64,000 bases of DNA from Nelumbo lutea (Eukaryota; Streptophyta; Magnoliopsida; Proteales; Nelumbonaceae): positions 22,829,875 through 22,893,874 of the forward strand of contig JAKGHH010000005.1 of the NCBI GenBank assembly GCA_022828595.1, read 5' to 3'. Below the pieces are notes generated by a model, which was given only the letters and a program-made list of their open reading frames with translations, had not been told where the DNA came from and ran no database searches. Positions 21,479 through 33,664 of the stretch are shown here, piece after piece. The position numbers were made by a program, and so were the translations under genes. Every line of letters begins with the position of its first letter. Positions within the stretch are counted from its first letter, which is position 1.

Positions 21479-22753
21479 TGATGCCTTAAGGGCATCATTT
21501 CAGGGGTATTTTCGGTCTTAGAATAATCAAATTGTGTCATTTTCCTAATTAATTTCAATGTTGTGTCCCCTGAGGGTATCTTTGCAAATTTTTTGCAAAA
21601 CTAAGAAAGTTTCATGGCTGAATTGCAGCAATTTTTGGGAAGCTGGTGTGAAGTCCAGTTGAGAGAGGGGGTGTTTTTGTGAAAAACTGAGAACAGGAAG
21701 GCTCCTTCTATCTGCTAAACCCAATTTGGCGCCCCTCCTACTGTATTAGCATGCTCTCCTCTCCTTAGCAAACCCTAGGGCACCTTTTAACCTATTTTTT
21801 TCCTCCTTAGCAAACCCTAGCCGCCCCTAGCTATTTAATCTCCACCCTTCACTCCTTCTAATCTCCACCACTCATTCTAGGGCACTCTTTTTGTAGCTTT
21901 TAAACTCTAGGGTGCCACCTTTCAGCCCTAGGCGCCTCAATCTCCACCATTTATTTATGGGCACCCAAATCTCACCCCTACAAAATATTAGGCGCCCTCT
22001 TCTTTTCTTCTCAACCTTAGGGTCATCCCAAAACCATCCTAACCCTTCATTAGAAACCCTAGGGTGCCCAAATCTTTGTTAAAACCCAACTACCGCCCCC
22101 TCTTTCTCTCTAATCCCAATTGTATCCACCCTTCTCTAGAAAAAGGACCCAAGGGCTCCTAAGAAAGGGTTGGACTTTGCCCTCAAATAAGACGGAAGGC
22201 TGATCTTGAGAAGTTCAAGGGTAGAGGAAGGGGAGGATGCCCAAGCAAGAGGAGGCGTTCCTACTTGGAGTCTTAGATTTAATTTTTGTTCTTTCATTTC
22301 CAGTTCTGTTTTTTCCTTTCTACAATTTACTTTCATTCAATTAGATTTTTGTTTTCTTTTCTGCAGATCTAGAATTCAGCCAGGTAAGACGGGAGTTCTA
22401 GCTTGAGAAGTTTGAGGGTCAAAGGAGAGATCCGGAGACTACTACCTCTGATTGGATTATAGACTTTTTATTTCGTTCCTTTTATTTATTTATTTTTCTA
22501 CACTTTTCACTTCCAACATTGTTTCAAATTTTATTTTAATGAATTATAGTTTAATTAATTAAATTCTGTGTTTCTGCAACTCTCAATTGTGTTCTCTTTC
22601 TCGGATTTAAGTAAATAATGATTTTTCCCTCGCTTCCCTGTGAATACGACACGTTCTCACCATTTACTACATTTGTAATTATTTGAGAATAAAAAAAATT
22701 ATAAATATTAAAACTAGTGTTCCAAAGTGGTTAACGACATGCTTCCGCAAACA
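21479..22753 (+). mobile_element. LTR of an Athila-like Ty3/gypsy element
   Basis: It begins TGATGCCTTAAGGGCATC at 21479, cutting element A. It ends in …CCGCAAACA at about 22753, followed by CTTCGTGTCGTTGCCAGGGA (22761-22780), a PBS of the GTCGTTGCCAGGGA type. CCCTGTGAATACGACACG at 22637-22654 is the usual pre-PBS phrase of such LTRs. A weak TATA-like CTATTTAATC is at 21831. 21720-22100 has repeated AAACCCTAG(G)GC words. About 1.27 kb; no partner LTR found. Confidence 0.7.
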
Positions 22754-22780
22754 CCAAGTTCTTCGTGTCGTTGCCAGGGA

Positions 22781-23540
22781 AGCAACGGAGAAAAATTTTT
22801 ATATGCTTTCTCCGAATCTGTTTCATTATTTTTGTTTCTCTTTGATTTTGCAGGACGTAATAGCGAAAGGTAGGGTACCAAAGCATTGCCTAACTACGGA
22901 AGAAAAGAGAAGAGAAGAGAAATTAGATTGCGTTTTAGGTGATCATTCCATTTTCTTTTTGATTTTTTTATTTTTGCTTTCGAACACTTTTTTTGTAGAA
23001 TAGTGGTTTTTGAATTTTTAATTAAGTTTTTTTTTCTAGATCTGATTTATTTATTTTTAATATTATTTTTCTTCCATTTTATTTCTAGATCAAATTTTCT
23101 TTCTTTATTTTAATTTCTTGTTCGAATTTCTGTCTTATTAGGTTTGTGTTTTTCTTTTCTTTTAGATAAAAAAATAGAAAAAAATGTTTATTTTATTTTA
23201 TTTTATTTATCACCACATAATTTTCTTTTGTTTATTTTAATTTTTGTTTAATTCTTAGAATAGCAATTTTCTTGTTAGAATTTATTTTGGTAATAGTTAA
23301 TTTCTCTTTTTTGCATAATTATTTCTTTTATTTTCTATTTATTATAATTAGTTGTTGCCTTATTAATTCTTTTTTTTTGTTATTTAATTGAATAATTAGT
23401 TGTTAACTAGGATATTGCCCAAATTATTTCATTTGAATTTAAATTTAAATTTTAATTTGAATTTCAAATTTCAAATTTCAAAAAAATTTAAAAGAAATAA
23501 TAATAAATAAAAAATAAAAAAATAAAAGAAATTAATTTAA
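22781..23540 (+). other. Leader of the Athila-like element running into AT-rich DNA
   Basis: After the PBS, the 22800-22950 segment has a possible intron end (TTTTGCAGGACG) and the short open stretch HCLTTEEKRREEKLDCVLGD, which could be a gag start, but nothing beyond it is recognisable. 22950-23540 is T-rich then A-rich, with no gene. Confidence 0.4.
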
Positions 23541-25900
23541 TATGTAACTCGCAAAGAGAGAGAGTGAGAGAGAGAGAGAATTTGTTTATAAATTAAATAA
23601 TTTAGTAAATTCAATAAATAATGTTTTTAACTTAATAGAATAACAATATAAATAATTAGATGACAAAATGAAAGAAAAACAAAGAATTTCCTCACCGTGC
23701 TCTGGGCTCAATATGAACGTCGGGCTCATGCTCAAGATCTAGGCCCGAAGTTCGATCCGGACTGAAACTTGGGCATAAATATGTTATATTGATATAAACG
23801 CAAATCCCAATCCAACCCTTCCCGAACTGTGATAGGTTTAATCCCAACTCAGACCCTAACCTGTTCATAAATTGTTAATTAATGGAATAAATTAGTAAAT
23901 TAAATAAATAGAAATCTATGAATAATAATTTACATAATTTTGTAAAATATATAAATGAATAATTTAATTTAATAAAATAAATAAAATATCCATCCTACGT
24001 AGAACAAACCCCACCCATTGACAACCTTTAAATGTTGGACACAGAGCGGTAATAAAGAGAGGAAAATAATTAAATAATCTAGTAAATTGAATCAACAAAA
24101 TCTTTTAACTTTTTAAAATAAGTATATAAATAATTAGGCAAGAAAATAAGAGAGAATAGTTAGCTCTTCATTAATGGCATTATTTTAAATAGTTACAAGT
24201 TAGCAACAAATATGGAAGAGAGATTTCTAGGAAATGAGAGAAACAAAGAATGGAACTTTCCTTATCGCAATCTGGGCTTTATATGATCAGGCATGCTCAA
24301 AATCTCAACTTGATGGTTGGCCAAGGCTTAGACTTGGGCTTTAACAAGTTATGTTGATATAAAGGTAGAGCCCAAACTAAACATGGCCCGACCAACCGAT
24401 ACCTATCCTATTGGTAACCCTAAATATTAGGCTCAGGTTGAGGGGGGGGGGAGAGAGAAAGAGAGAGAAAAAGAGAGAAAATAACTTATTAGTTAAATGA
24501 ATTATTAGTTACTTGAATAGTTTAATAAATTATATAAATAGGAATCTATGGATAACAATTTACTTAATTTTGTACAAAAATTAATGATTAATTTGTTTTA
24601 GTAAAATAAATTAATAAAATTTCATTTATTATTGGGACAGGATAGGTACAGCTAGACCTATTCATGGGCCGGGTAGCTCGACGGCCCAGCCTGCACTTGG
24701 TCATATAATTAGGCCCACGGGCCTAACCTCGGGCCTAACACAGTAAGCCCGACTGTTTCGGGCCGGGCTTGGGATTTGTGAAAAAAGCCCAGCCCAAGCC
24801 CGGCCCGACCCGACTCAGTATTATATATTTTATAAAATATACATGTATTTTGTATGTTATATAAAATATATAAATAATATAATATTTATTAAAATATATA
24901 TTTATAATTTAATATATATATATATATATATTTTTTATTCTTTTCTTTATAATTTCAATCTCTCTCTCTCTCTATTCTTTTCTTTTTATGAGGGCCGTGC
25001 TCGGGCCCAAGTTGTAGGCCCGATGGTCGGGCCAGGCTTGGGCCCGGGACTTAGAAAATTTTGTTAATACACAGAAAAAGCCCGGCCCGACCCGACCCAT
25101 GAATAGGTCTAGGTACAGCCTATCACACACTTGACCAAACATATTGATTGCCCTAAAAATAGGCTCCAGGATTAGAGAAAAATAATTTGTTAGGAAATAA
25201 ATTCATTAATTAAGAATTTAGTAAATTAAGTAAATAAAAATCTGTGCATAATAATTTACTTAATTTTGTAAAATAGATAAATCAATAATTAACTTTAGCA
25301 AAAAATAATTAAATATTCACTTTTGATTGGTGCAAGACTGATCCAAGCTATCCAAATCCAAACCTGCACCATTGACTACCGCAAATATTGGTCACAGATT
25401 GAATTAAATAAAAAAATTTATGGAGAATAATTTATTTAATCTATTAAAACAAATAATGAATAATTTAATTTAGTAAAATAAATAAATAAAATTTCAGTTA
25501 TTATTGGGACAAGACATGTATGTATAGCCTATCCGACACAAGAACTAATCCGTTGATAGTCTTAAAAAGGGAGAGAGAAAGAGAAATACTTTGTTCATAA
25601 ATTAAATCATTAATTAGTTTAATAATTTAGTTAAGTAAATAAATAAAATCTATGGATAATAATTTACTAACTTTGGTAAGATAAATAAATATCCAAGCTA
25701 TCTGGATCTAAACCCAATCCATTGACAACCCTAAATATGTAACTCGTAAAGGGGGAGAGAGAGAGAGAGAGAATTTGTTTATAAAGTAAATAATTTAGTA
25801 AATTCAATAAATAATTTTTTTAACTTAATGGAATAACAATATAAATAATTAGGTGACAAAATGAGAGAGAAACAAAGAATTTCCTCACCGTGCTTTGGGC
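23541..25900. repeat. Degenerate AT-rich repeat array (about eight copies) with GA runs
   Basis: A unit containing TTTATAAATTAAATAATTTAG, AAATCTATGGATAATAATTT and TAATTTAATTTAGTAAAATA recurs near 23580, 23865, 24065, 24480, 25190, 25400, 25590 and 25765. The units are often preceded by GAGAGAGAGA runs and by text resembling AACCCATTGACAACCCTAAATAT. The first and last copies (23541-23718 and 25738-25900) are nearly identical, including TTCCTCACCGTGCTCTGGGCT. No coding content. A hAT MITE sits within it at 24653-25111. Confidence 0.75.
24653..25111. mobile_element. hAT-type MITE, 459 bp
   Basis: The ends are TAGACCTATTCATGGGCCGG (24653) and the inverted ...ACCCATGAATAGGTCTA (25111). They are flanked by a perfect 8-bp TSD, GGTACAGC (24645-24652 and 25112-25119). 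The subterminal regions are rich in GGGCCGGGC/GCCCGGCCC. The centre is AT-rich with a (TA)n run (24913-24931) and a (TC)n run (24959-24974). No transposase. An 8-bp TSD supports hAT; the GC-rich ends can fold into a long hairpin. Confidence 0.9.
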
Positions 25901-26349
25901 TCTAAAAGATTACCACTGATGACAATTAAGCATAGAAAAGTCAAAGTAAACTAAAATAAGACAAAACAAGCCCAACAAGCCCATCAAGCCATCAATACAT
26001 CTTAGCATGCAAATTGGGCATTTTCTTATCATGTTCATGTGCCAAGCCCATCAATACATCTTATGCCATGGATTTCAAGCTTTGTTTTACAATATCCAAG
26101 CATTTGCTCATCGTCTTGTACATAAAGATAGGTGATTATCCTTGGTGAAACTTTGGACACCTCTAGAACAGTCTTAGAATCTTCTAGAGCAACTTCTTTG
26201 TCATGCACTTTCATGATTAAGCCTTGTAAAGTCTCTTTCATCCTCTTTGTTCTTGCCCTAGTTATTGGACCACCGATTCCTTGGAAAGGATCTTGAGAAT
26301 GTTTGGGAATATTCGCTTGAGCCATTTGGCTAGCCCCTTGATCTCCATC
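25901..26349 (-). pseudogene. Ty3/gypsy polyprotein C-terminus, second copy
   Basis: The minus-strand ORF 26325-26035 reads MAQANIPKHSQDPFQGIGGP, then ITRARTKRMKETLQGLIMK, the typical tail of a plant gypsy polyprotein. The whole segment parallels 1837-2295. It is cut at about 26346 by copia pol sequence and at 25901 by the AT-rich array. There is no RT or integrase next to it. Confidence 0.8.
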
Positions 26350-28175
26350 AAGAAGGCTGAGTGATGATGAGGTGATCCTTTACCTGGGGACTTCTGCAAC
26401 TGTTGCAGCTATAGCCATAGGAACTATAGATTTAGTTTTCAGAAAAGGCATTTTGAGACTAAAAGATTGTTTTTATGTACCCTCACTAAGAAGAAATTTG
26501 ATTTTAGTTTCAAAGCTTTTCAATGATGGTTATTCTATTCTATTTAGTGATACGATTACTATTAAATTGAATAACAAATTCATTACTTATGGAGAACTTG
26601 AGAATGGTTTCTATGTCATTCGTACTCCTCTAGAAACAAACGTAACCGAAACTACATAAAAAATTATGCCCAAGAACGGAACACGTGATACAGTTAATCC
26701 CACGTGCACGTAGCATTACCGACTTGGCCTTATAAATATAGATTGTATCACAAGATTGGTAAAAGATGGTCCTTTGGATTTTCTAACTGTAGAAGATCTT
26801 CCAACTTGTGAACCTTGCCTTCACGGTAAGATGACGAAACAACCATTTGTAGGAAATCTTGAAAGATCTACAGGCACACTTGACCTAATGCATACTGATG
26901 TATGTGGTCCCATGAATGTTAGGGCACACAACCAGCATTGTTATTTTATAACTTTCACCAATGATTACTCTCGGTATGGTTACATGTACCTAATGAGACA
27001 TAAGTCCGAATCCTTTGAAAAGTTCAACGAGTTCAAACAAGAAGTCGAGAAACAGTTAGGGAGACACATTAAAGCCCTTCGATCAGATTGAGGAGGTGAA
27101 TATCTCTCTGATGAATTCAAAGACTACTTAAAGGACAATGGGATTGTATCACAATTGTCTCCTCCTGCTACACAACAATTAAACAACGTTGGAAAGGAGA
27201 AACCAGACTTTATTAGATATGGTCCGATCACTTCTCGTCCATTTAGAACTACCTATATCCTTTTTGGGTACACATTGAAGATTGTTATATATGTGCTGAA
27301 CCGGGTTCTAACCAAATCCATTCCTAAGACTCCTTATGAGCTATGGACCAGTAAGAAACCAAGTGTGAGACACTTGAAGATTTTGGGTTGTTTGGCACAT
27401 ATTAAAAGAACAAGTGCTGACAAATTGGAATCCAAGACTAGTTGTTGCCTATTTATAAGCTACCCCAAAGGCTCTGTATGATACCTCTTATATGACCCAA
27501 GAGAGCAACAGTGTTTTTGTAGTCGAAATGACTATTTTTTGGAAAAAGATTACATCTTGGACAATCATCGTCAGGAAATTGTTCTTTATGAGGAGAGCTC
27601 AGAAGTAGTGGGAGATGTTCCACAGGTTCGAAATAATACCCAACTTAGAAGATCTACTCGGGTTTCTAGACCTCCGGTTCGTTATGTCTATGATCAAGAA
27701 AGTAACTTGATGGAAGCCACGATTAATAAGGAAAATCTCCTAACTTATGTGGAAGCTATGATGGACATAGATTCCTTGAAGTGGGTAGATGCCATGAGAG
27801 CCAAGATAGACTCAACGGAAACCAATGGAGTCTAGACTCTTGTAGACCCACCCCCTGGGATGAAAGCAATTGGTTATAGATGGATTTACAAGAGGAAGAA
27901 GGGCCCTGATCGGAAGTTTGAGACCTACAAAGCTCGTCTTGTAGCGAAGGGGTAAACTCAGAAAGAGGGAATCGATTATGAGAAAACATTTTCGCCAATG
28001 GCCTTGCATAAATCCATATGGATCCTGCTAGCTGTAGCAACACACTTTGACTATGAGATTTAGCAAATGGATGTTAAAACTGCATTTTTGAACAGAGATC
28101 TTACTGAATATATCTATACGCAACAACCGCAAGGTTTTATTATTGCTAGTTAGGAACAGTTTGACCTACAAGAAC
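26350..28175 (+). pseudogene. Ty1/copia pol (pre-integrase, integrase, start of RT), broken
   Basis: Plus-strand pieces follow copia order. The pre-integrase block has LRLKDCFYVPSLRRNLILVS (26372-26659). Integrase has CEPCLHGKMTKQPF, LDLMHTDVCGPMNV (first catalytic D), YFITFTNDYSRYGY (second-D region) and [16 protein letters not shown] (26756-27150). The integrase core breaks after [15 protein letters not shown], so the expected E region is disrupted. It resumes with [19 protein letters not shown] and the charged tail (27539-27835). RT starts at WIYKRKKGPDRKFETYKARL and reaches MDVKTAFLNRDLTEYIYTQQ (28160). There it joins the gypsy-derived repeat. At least six stops. Gag, PR and most of RT-RNase H are absent. 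Confidence 0.9.
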
Positions 28176-29529
28176 CGGGGGTGGGTTTACAAGAACCACC
28201 ATAACAGAATCCTAGCAAGGAGTAGTCCAATTTATTTTACAATCCAGTCAAAGCTATGAAGACATTGCCAAAACAAAACCATCAGAGAAAAATGTATCTA
28301 AAATCAATCCAAACAACCCAAGATTATCCAAACTAGATTTTACAATCCAGATAATGAAATGCATTCCATTAAATCCCATTTAACTATGTCTAACAAAACC
28401 TAGGTGGAACCAATTACAACATATCCAAAACTAACCAAACCCTAGCCAACCATCCTAGTATCAAGTAAATCCATATCCACTAACCAAGCTTATTAGAACA
28501 CTAAGCTCACTATTCTAACTTAAACGAAACTAGTATACTTAGATAATTTTGAAAATCAACTCAATTCCTTTTAAAAAACAAAACTAGACCTACACAAAGT
28601 GAAATAAAACAAATAAAACTAGATCAATCCAAACAATTCTGCCTAAACAAATTTAAACAATTCATAGAAAAAAAAGTCATAATCACTTTAACCAATAAGA
28701 ACCAAGCTTGTTGCAAATCTAACTTAAACAAACCCAACATATCTAGAGAAACTAGGAAATCAACTCAATTCCTTTTGAAGTATAAAAGAGACCATCTCAA
28801 TTCATAATAAAGCTAATAAACTTGGATCAATCCCAAACATCCCATTTAAACAACCTAAAACATCTCAAAGCCAAAACTTTACATAGTCACTTCAACCAAT
28901 AAGAACCAAGCGGATTACAAGTCTAAATTTACTATTCTAACTAAAACGAACCCTTTATATGTTGATAAAATAAATCCACTCACTCAAACTTATAAGTGCC
29001 AAAAAAGCCCATACGAACAAATTCAAAATAATACCCATTGGCCACATAAACATCCTTATACCAAATGAACTCTCTTAGTCTTCTAATAACCATATAGAGA
29101 TGTTTTCTCCATTCAAAGCCTTATATCATTCGAACCACTTTGTAAAACTTAAGCCGAAGGTTCACCCAAAACCCTATAGATATCACATTATTAGCTTCAA
29201 CCATCTCCATTTTAACGGCTTTGTGCAACCGCTCCTCTATCTCCACATAGTGTTGTAAATCAACCACATCAGCAATCTCCTTGTTCAGGCCGCCAATAAA
29301 TCTAGCCATTGTTGCTTTTCGGTCCTCCTATATGTTTGCTCTAATTATGGCTATCTCCATCTCTTTGTAATAGTCCTCTACAGTCATAGAACCTTGAACC
29401 AACCCTTGTAACTTTCTATGCAGATCTCTATAGTAATGGCTAGGTAAATCTCTTGTGCATTACCAATTTCATCTCTTCCCATGACTGAATTGGCCTTTCT
29501 CCATTCCTACGCCTATTGATCACCAATTG
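27929..29529 (-). repeat. Arm B of the 1.6 kb inverted duplication (partner 5547-7144)
   Basis: Reverse complement of 5547-7144, including the copia RT end, the junction CCGGGGGTGGGTTTAC (28176-28192), the AT-rich repeat and the gag remnant. Left of 27929 the copia pol continues in frame here but not in arm A. Arm B is therefore closer to the source arrangement for the copia side. Confidence 0.85.
29100..29520 (-). pseudogene. Ty3/gypsy gag fragment, inverted copy
   Basis: The minus-strand ORF 29309-29121 starts [20 protein letters not shown] and continues [16 protein letters not shown], differing from the copy at 5770-5958 by only a few residues. Upstream on the minus strand (29520-29310) is the degenerate part with RRRNGER and [13 protein letters not shown] blocks. 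Part of the inverted duplication. Confidence 0.8.
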
Positions 29530-29594
29530 AAGTGTTAATTCTTTTATGGATTATCTAGACAAGGGGTGAATAGGAATTCTATTTTTTGGGCTCA

Positions 29595-29792
29595 ATTGTA
29601 ACTGTTATTGTATTTTGGGTGACTGTTGTGGGGAGTTAAGATATTTTAGCTCCCCTTCCATGTACTCCTTTTTTAATCATTTAATGAAATCTCATTGTAA
29701 CTATTGCTGTATTTTGGGTGACAGTTGTGGGGAGTTAAGATATTTTAACTCCCCTTCCATGTTCTCCTTTTTTAATCATTTAATGAAATCTC
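29595..29792 (+). repeat. Two tandem 99-bp units, each with a hairpin
   Basis: 29595-29693 and 29694-29792 are near-identical direct repeats starting ATTGTAACT and ending AATGAAATCTC. Each contains GGGGAGTTAA...TTAACTCCCC; in the second unit (29729-29754) the 10-bp arms are perfect around a 6-nt loop, and the first has one mismatch. Confidence 0.9.
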
Positions 29793-31209
29793 GGTTATTG
29801 ACCAAAAAAATATATATATGATTGCAAAACAGACAAAATCACCTAGCTGTGAATTGTATCTATTTCCCTATTAAATGATGTCCCCAGAAAGTAATCTCGG
29901 TATCTATAAAACACTTATCTAAACTAAAATTCAAAATAATAGTCATAAGGAGATTTACATAAAACTCATTCAATTAAAGAAAAAATCAACAGATATATAA
30001 ATCAATAATAGACATATAATGACACCCCCTCTGCAAGCATGCAAAACTTACCTGGATCTAAGATTATCAAAGGCTTATACTAAAAGATTGTATCCTTGAG
30101 AACTTTTTACATATATAAAATTAATCAAATTGGGGATATAATAAACAGGTAAAGAAAGTGATAGCAGAATAGTCTACTACACCTGCTTTCCATGTATGTA
30201 CAATGTTCAAACCAATTAAAATTAAAAGTATATATAACAAAAGCTAAAACATTGATTAAAAATCATACAATCAATACAAACGGTTTTACTGATCAAAAGC
30301 AATGCTAGAAATATGTTTTGGCAAAGGCATTAATGGAAATATGTTGCTGGCTGAAAACTTGTAATCCAACCAAAACTACAAGCTAATTAAGGCTTATCAA
30401 GAAAAAGGGAAAAAAAGTCATCATAAAAAATGTAAATTTCTCCTTACATGGTCTCCTGTGATTGTAGTAGTTGCTTTGCTCAACAATATTAAAATACAGA
30501 GCTATAGAAGTTATATGAGCAATAAAACATGTGCTCCATACATACTTTAAAGCTATTTACCAATATAAGAATATTGTAACTTTAAATATCACTTTTAGAG
30601 TTACAATATTTGCAACCACTTCTACTAAATCCTCAAGATGATAATGGCTAATTCAGAAAAAGCAGCAACCAACAGTTAACACTGAACAGATACAAAGGTC
30701 ATGGCATTCACTTCTTGCATCTTGTTTGTATCTAAACAGATTTGATGCAGTAGCCCTGAATTAGGATTCAATGGTTGTAACATGGTTGCCTAGAATTGGC
30801 AGCCGGTGTTGTCAAAGGGTTGCCCAAAACAGTGGGCCAGGCTATAATGGTTGCAGGGTTCATCTAAATAATCCCTTGTTGAAACAGTGAGTTAGGATCT
30901 AGCCATGGTTACCATGTGCATTGTCACTAGTTCTAAGGTGGTGGAGGAAAGAAAATGCTTCAAGTGCTGTTTAGTGGGCTGCTTTGTGGAAGAAGTGGGA
31001 CATTGTAATAGGGCTGCAAGTCAGATACCTGATTTGAAGAATTTAAGAAATTACTAACCCAAGCCCATCCAAGTTGCACCCCCTAGATTGCAGGCAGGTG
31101 GTAAGTTGGGTTGTCCAAAAAATGGGGAAACACCTCGGTGATGAGGGTCAAACATCTAGTAGGGGTTCTTTTCCTCTTCATCTTTCCCTTGAGCAGGGAA
31201 GCAAACACA
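29793..31209. other. Gene-free stretch
   Basis: AT-rich to 30650, then mixed composition; no gene or element end recognised. Confidence 0.5.
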
Positions 31210-31765
31210 TCCAAGGTCTCTCAATGGTGTAGGCGTGCTACTAAACTACTGGAGCTTGTGTGCTGGAGTGTCCAATAATGGTACTGAAGAGGTGGAAGAC
31301 AATAGGTTCCTGTGGCTACATATATATGGTCTTTCCCTCTTCTTATGGAACCTAAAAATTATTAGAATGATGGTAGGGGTGCAACTTGGGCAAGCTCGGC
31401 TTTTTGTCAAACTTTGAATGGACATGACCTAAAGGCCTGAGGCTAAAGCAGTGTAAAATGCTAACTTGGGCCAACGCAAGTTGGACCGCTAAGCAATGGA
31501 CAATTGCTGTGGAAGGTTTGTGGAGACGAACAATTTAGATAAAGCGATAATCCACTATGAATGGGTTGGGTTAAGGTCAAAATCCACCGTACAGAAGCAG
31601 TTCCATCTAAGGTTTGTGTGGTGGTAGATGAGATGGTGTATGAGATTGTCATTTGGCCAAAGATTCTTTCCAAAGTCTCAGTAAATCCTAGCACATGGAG
31701 TGTGAACGATCCTATTTCATTTATGGAGGGAGCTCATAATCCTGAGGATGAAATCTATATTTAAG
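31210..31765 (+). pseudogene. LINE ORF1-like remnant (DUF4283-type domain)
   Basis: In changing plus-strand frames I read RFLWLHIYGLSLFLWNLKII (31300-31360), DNCCGRFVETNN (31508-31545), YEWVG, and then the ORF 31561-31764 with GWVKVKIHRTEAVPSKVCVV and VYEIVIWPKIL. This order resembles the DUF4283 region of plant LINE ORF1 proteins (WVRVxGLPLHLW, GDxCGGFVxVD, LxWARIxVK, PSxxxVxVGxxxYxLxLWWE). About 120 bp of unrelated sequence (31375-31495) lies between two blocks, with several stops. No RT is seen next to it. The call is by pattern only and needs a profile search. Confidence 0.5.
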
Positions 31766-32646
31766 TTGTTAATGATCACCTACTGGCTGGATAGGCACTA
31801 TGGACCAGAGGCCACTAGAGCAGGAGAAGATGGACAGACAACAGAAAGATCTTTGCCCCCTAGTTCAGGTGGAGGACATGGTTTCGTCACCATTAGAGAA
31901 TAAATGGTGATGTCAAAGATCAACCAGTGATTCATGTGGACATCATCAAATTTCTGCCAGGTCAACAAAGAGACAGGAGGATAGATCGCCATAAAAAAGA
32001 TATTCAAATTCCAAAGAAAAGGTACGAAGTTTCTAGTGAGATGCTTGGAGATAGGCAGAAGTCTCTTTAAGGAATGCATTTATGCATCTTCAAATTGTTC
32101 ACTCCAGCATCTGGTAAGTGCCTAACCCCACAATTGTCTCATCAATGAGTGTAGGAGCAGCAAATAGAGAGTCAAGGGTGCTGCAACATGAGGGGGGAAA
32201 TGGTACAAATATAAGCTAGGTGAGACAAACATTAGTTTGGCCACAGGTTGGTAGGTCAAGACCAGCATACCAACAATGGGAGAGTTTCAAGGGACCTAGG
32301 GGCTAACTAGGCAGTGAATCCTTTGCCAATTCAAAGACATAGGAGGTATTTCTATTAGAAACACACCTTTGAGCCCAAAGCTGCCTTGACAGGACTAGTG
32401 GAGGTCACAAATTGTATCCATAGGTAAAGAGCCAGCAATGACCACCTCTAGTAGAGAGGGAGAGGAGTTAGAGGAGACTCGGGTGGGGATTTTAGGTGAA
32501 ACTCTGTTTGCCAAAAAAGCCCACTTCATGAGTCACAACAATAGATACAAGGCAAATAAAGTGTGCTCAATGGCGGTGGTAGAGGAAGAGTAGCTAGAGA
32601 AATATGCATTAGCAGCCTCCCGCAACAAATCTTTGAGTGTCTAGTC
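31766..32646. other. Gene-free stretch
   Basis: Balanced base composition but no convincing open frame. It may be further decayed LINE sequence, as it continues from the DUF4283-like remnant. Confidence 0.4.
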
Positions 32647-33088
32647 CAGTGTTTTAAAAGCGCAAGGGCCAATTTGCGCTTGAGGTGCAAAGCGCAAGGC
32701 AAGGCGCGCGTCTTTTTAAGCAAGGTGCAAAATTACAAAAAAAAGCTAAAAAATAAAAAAAAGTCAGAAAATTCAAAAAAAATGCCAAACAATTTAAGTT
32801 TCAAAACATATTAAACATAATGTTAATAAAAAAATATAAACTTAAGTTTCAAAATAAATGTTTTAAAAACCTACTATCTAAAATTAAAATACACAAACAT
32901 AACATGTAAAGCGTATTCAAATGAAAATTTAAAAATAAAAGCAAATATATAAAGCATTTTCAAGCATGTAAAACCCACAATCTCTTTTTTACCTTAATTG
33001 CATTGCTCCAAGTAGCTAATGTGATGTAAAACATATTGCATTCTTGATTCTATGAGTCGCCTTTGTACCACCCCTCTCGAGGCAAGCT
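32647..33088. mobile_element. hAT-type MITE, truncated relative of 12062-12666
   Basis: It starts CAGTGTTTTAAAAGCGCAAG at 32647. It then follows the reverse complement of the 12062-12666 element (GCAAGGCG, AAAATTCAAAAAAA, AAACATAAT, TCTAAAATTAAAATAC, CATTTTCAAGCAT, TTGATTCTA) for about 440 bp. The match is lost near 33088, so the right end and TSD are missing. Confidence 0.8.
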
Positions 33089-33124
33089 CCGAGAACCCCC
33101 TATTTGCTAATGTTGTTCATTTAT

Positions 33125-33664
33125 TCATTTTTTTATTAGATATTATACTATTTATTGACTAAGTTAATATATTTTTAGTACTTATTGTATTTTTATAATT
33201 ATTGTATTTTTTCATTATCAATATATTTTCAATAATTGTGTTTTTTTTATATAAATTTTCAATAATTATTAGAGATTAAACTATTGTTATTTATCAGAAA
33301 CGAGACTATTAATGCTGAAATTATAAATGTTCATGAGTTGGTTCGATTTGGTCATAGGCTATTTGTCCAATCAAATTGACCTGGTTAGGTTGGGGAGTTG
33401 GTCAACTGAAACTGATTGACCTTTTGTGAAATCCAACCCACTCAAGTTGTATCGGTTTGGGTCAATTTTTTGGTTTGGTTAGTCAATTCAAATGATTTAA
33501 ACTTAAAAAATAAATTTAATTTTAAAATCATTGTACAGTTATTAAAAAATAAATTTAAAAATTAGATTTATGATACAAAACATTTTAGACTACGAAATAT
33601 GTGAAATTTCCCAGTTTTCCATATTAAAAATTATATTTAAAATATAAAATACTAATATATCCAT
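33125..33664 (+). repeat. Dispersed repeat, copy 1 (partner 49095-49642)
   Basis: Direct repeat of about 540 bp sharing TAATATATTTTTAGTACTTA, AATGTTCATGAGTTGGTT, GACCTTTTGTGAAATCCAAC and CTAATATATCCATG. Non-coding. The left boundary is close to the truncation of the MITE at 33088. Confidence 0.8.
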
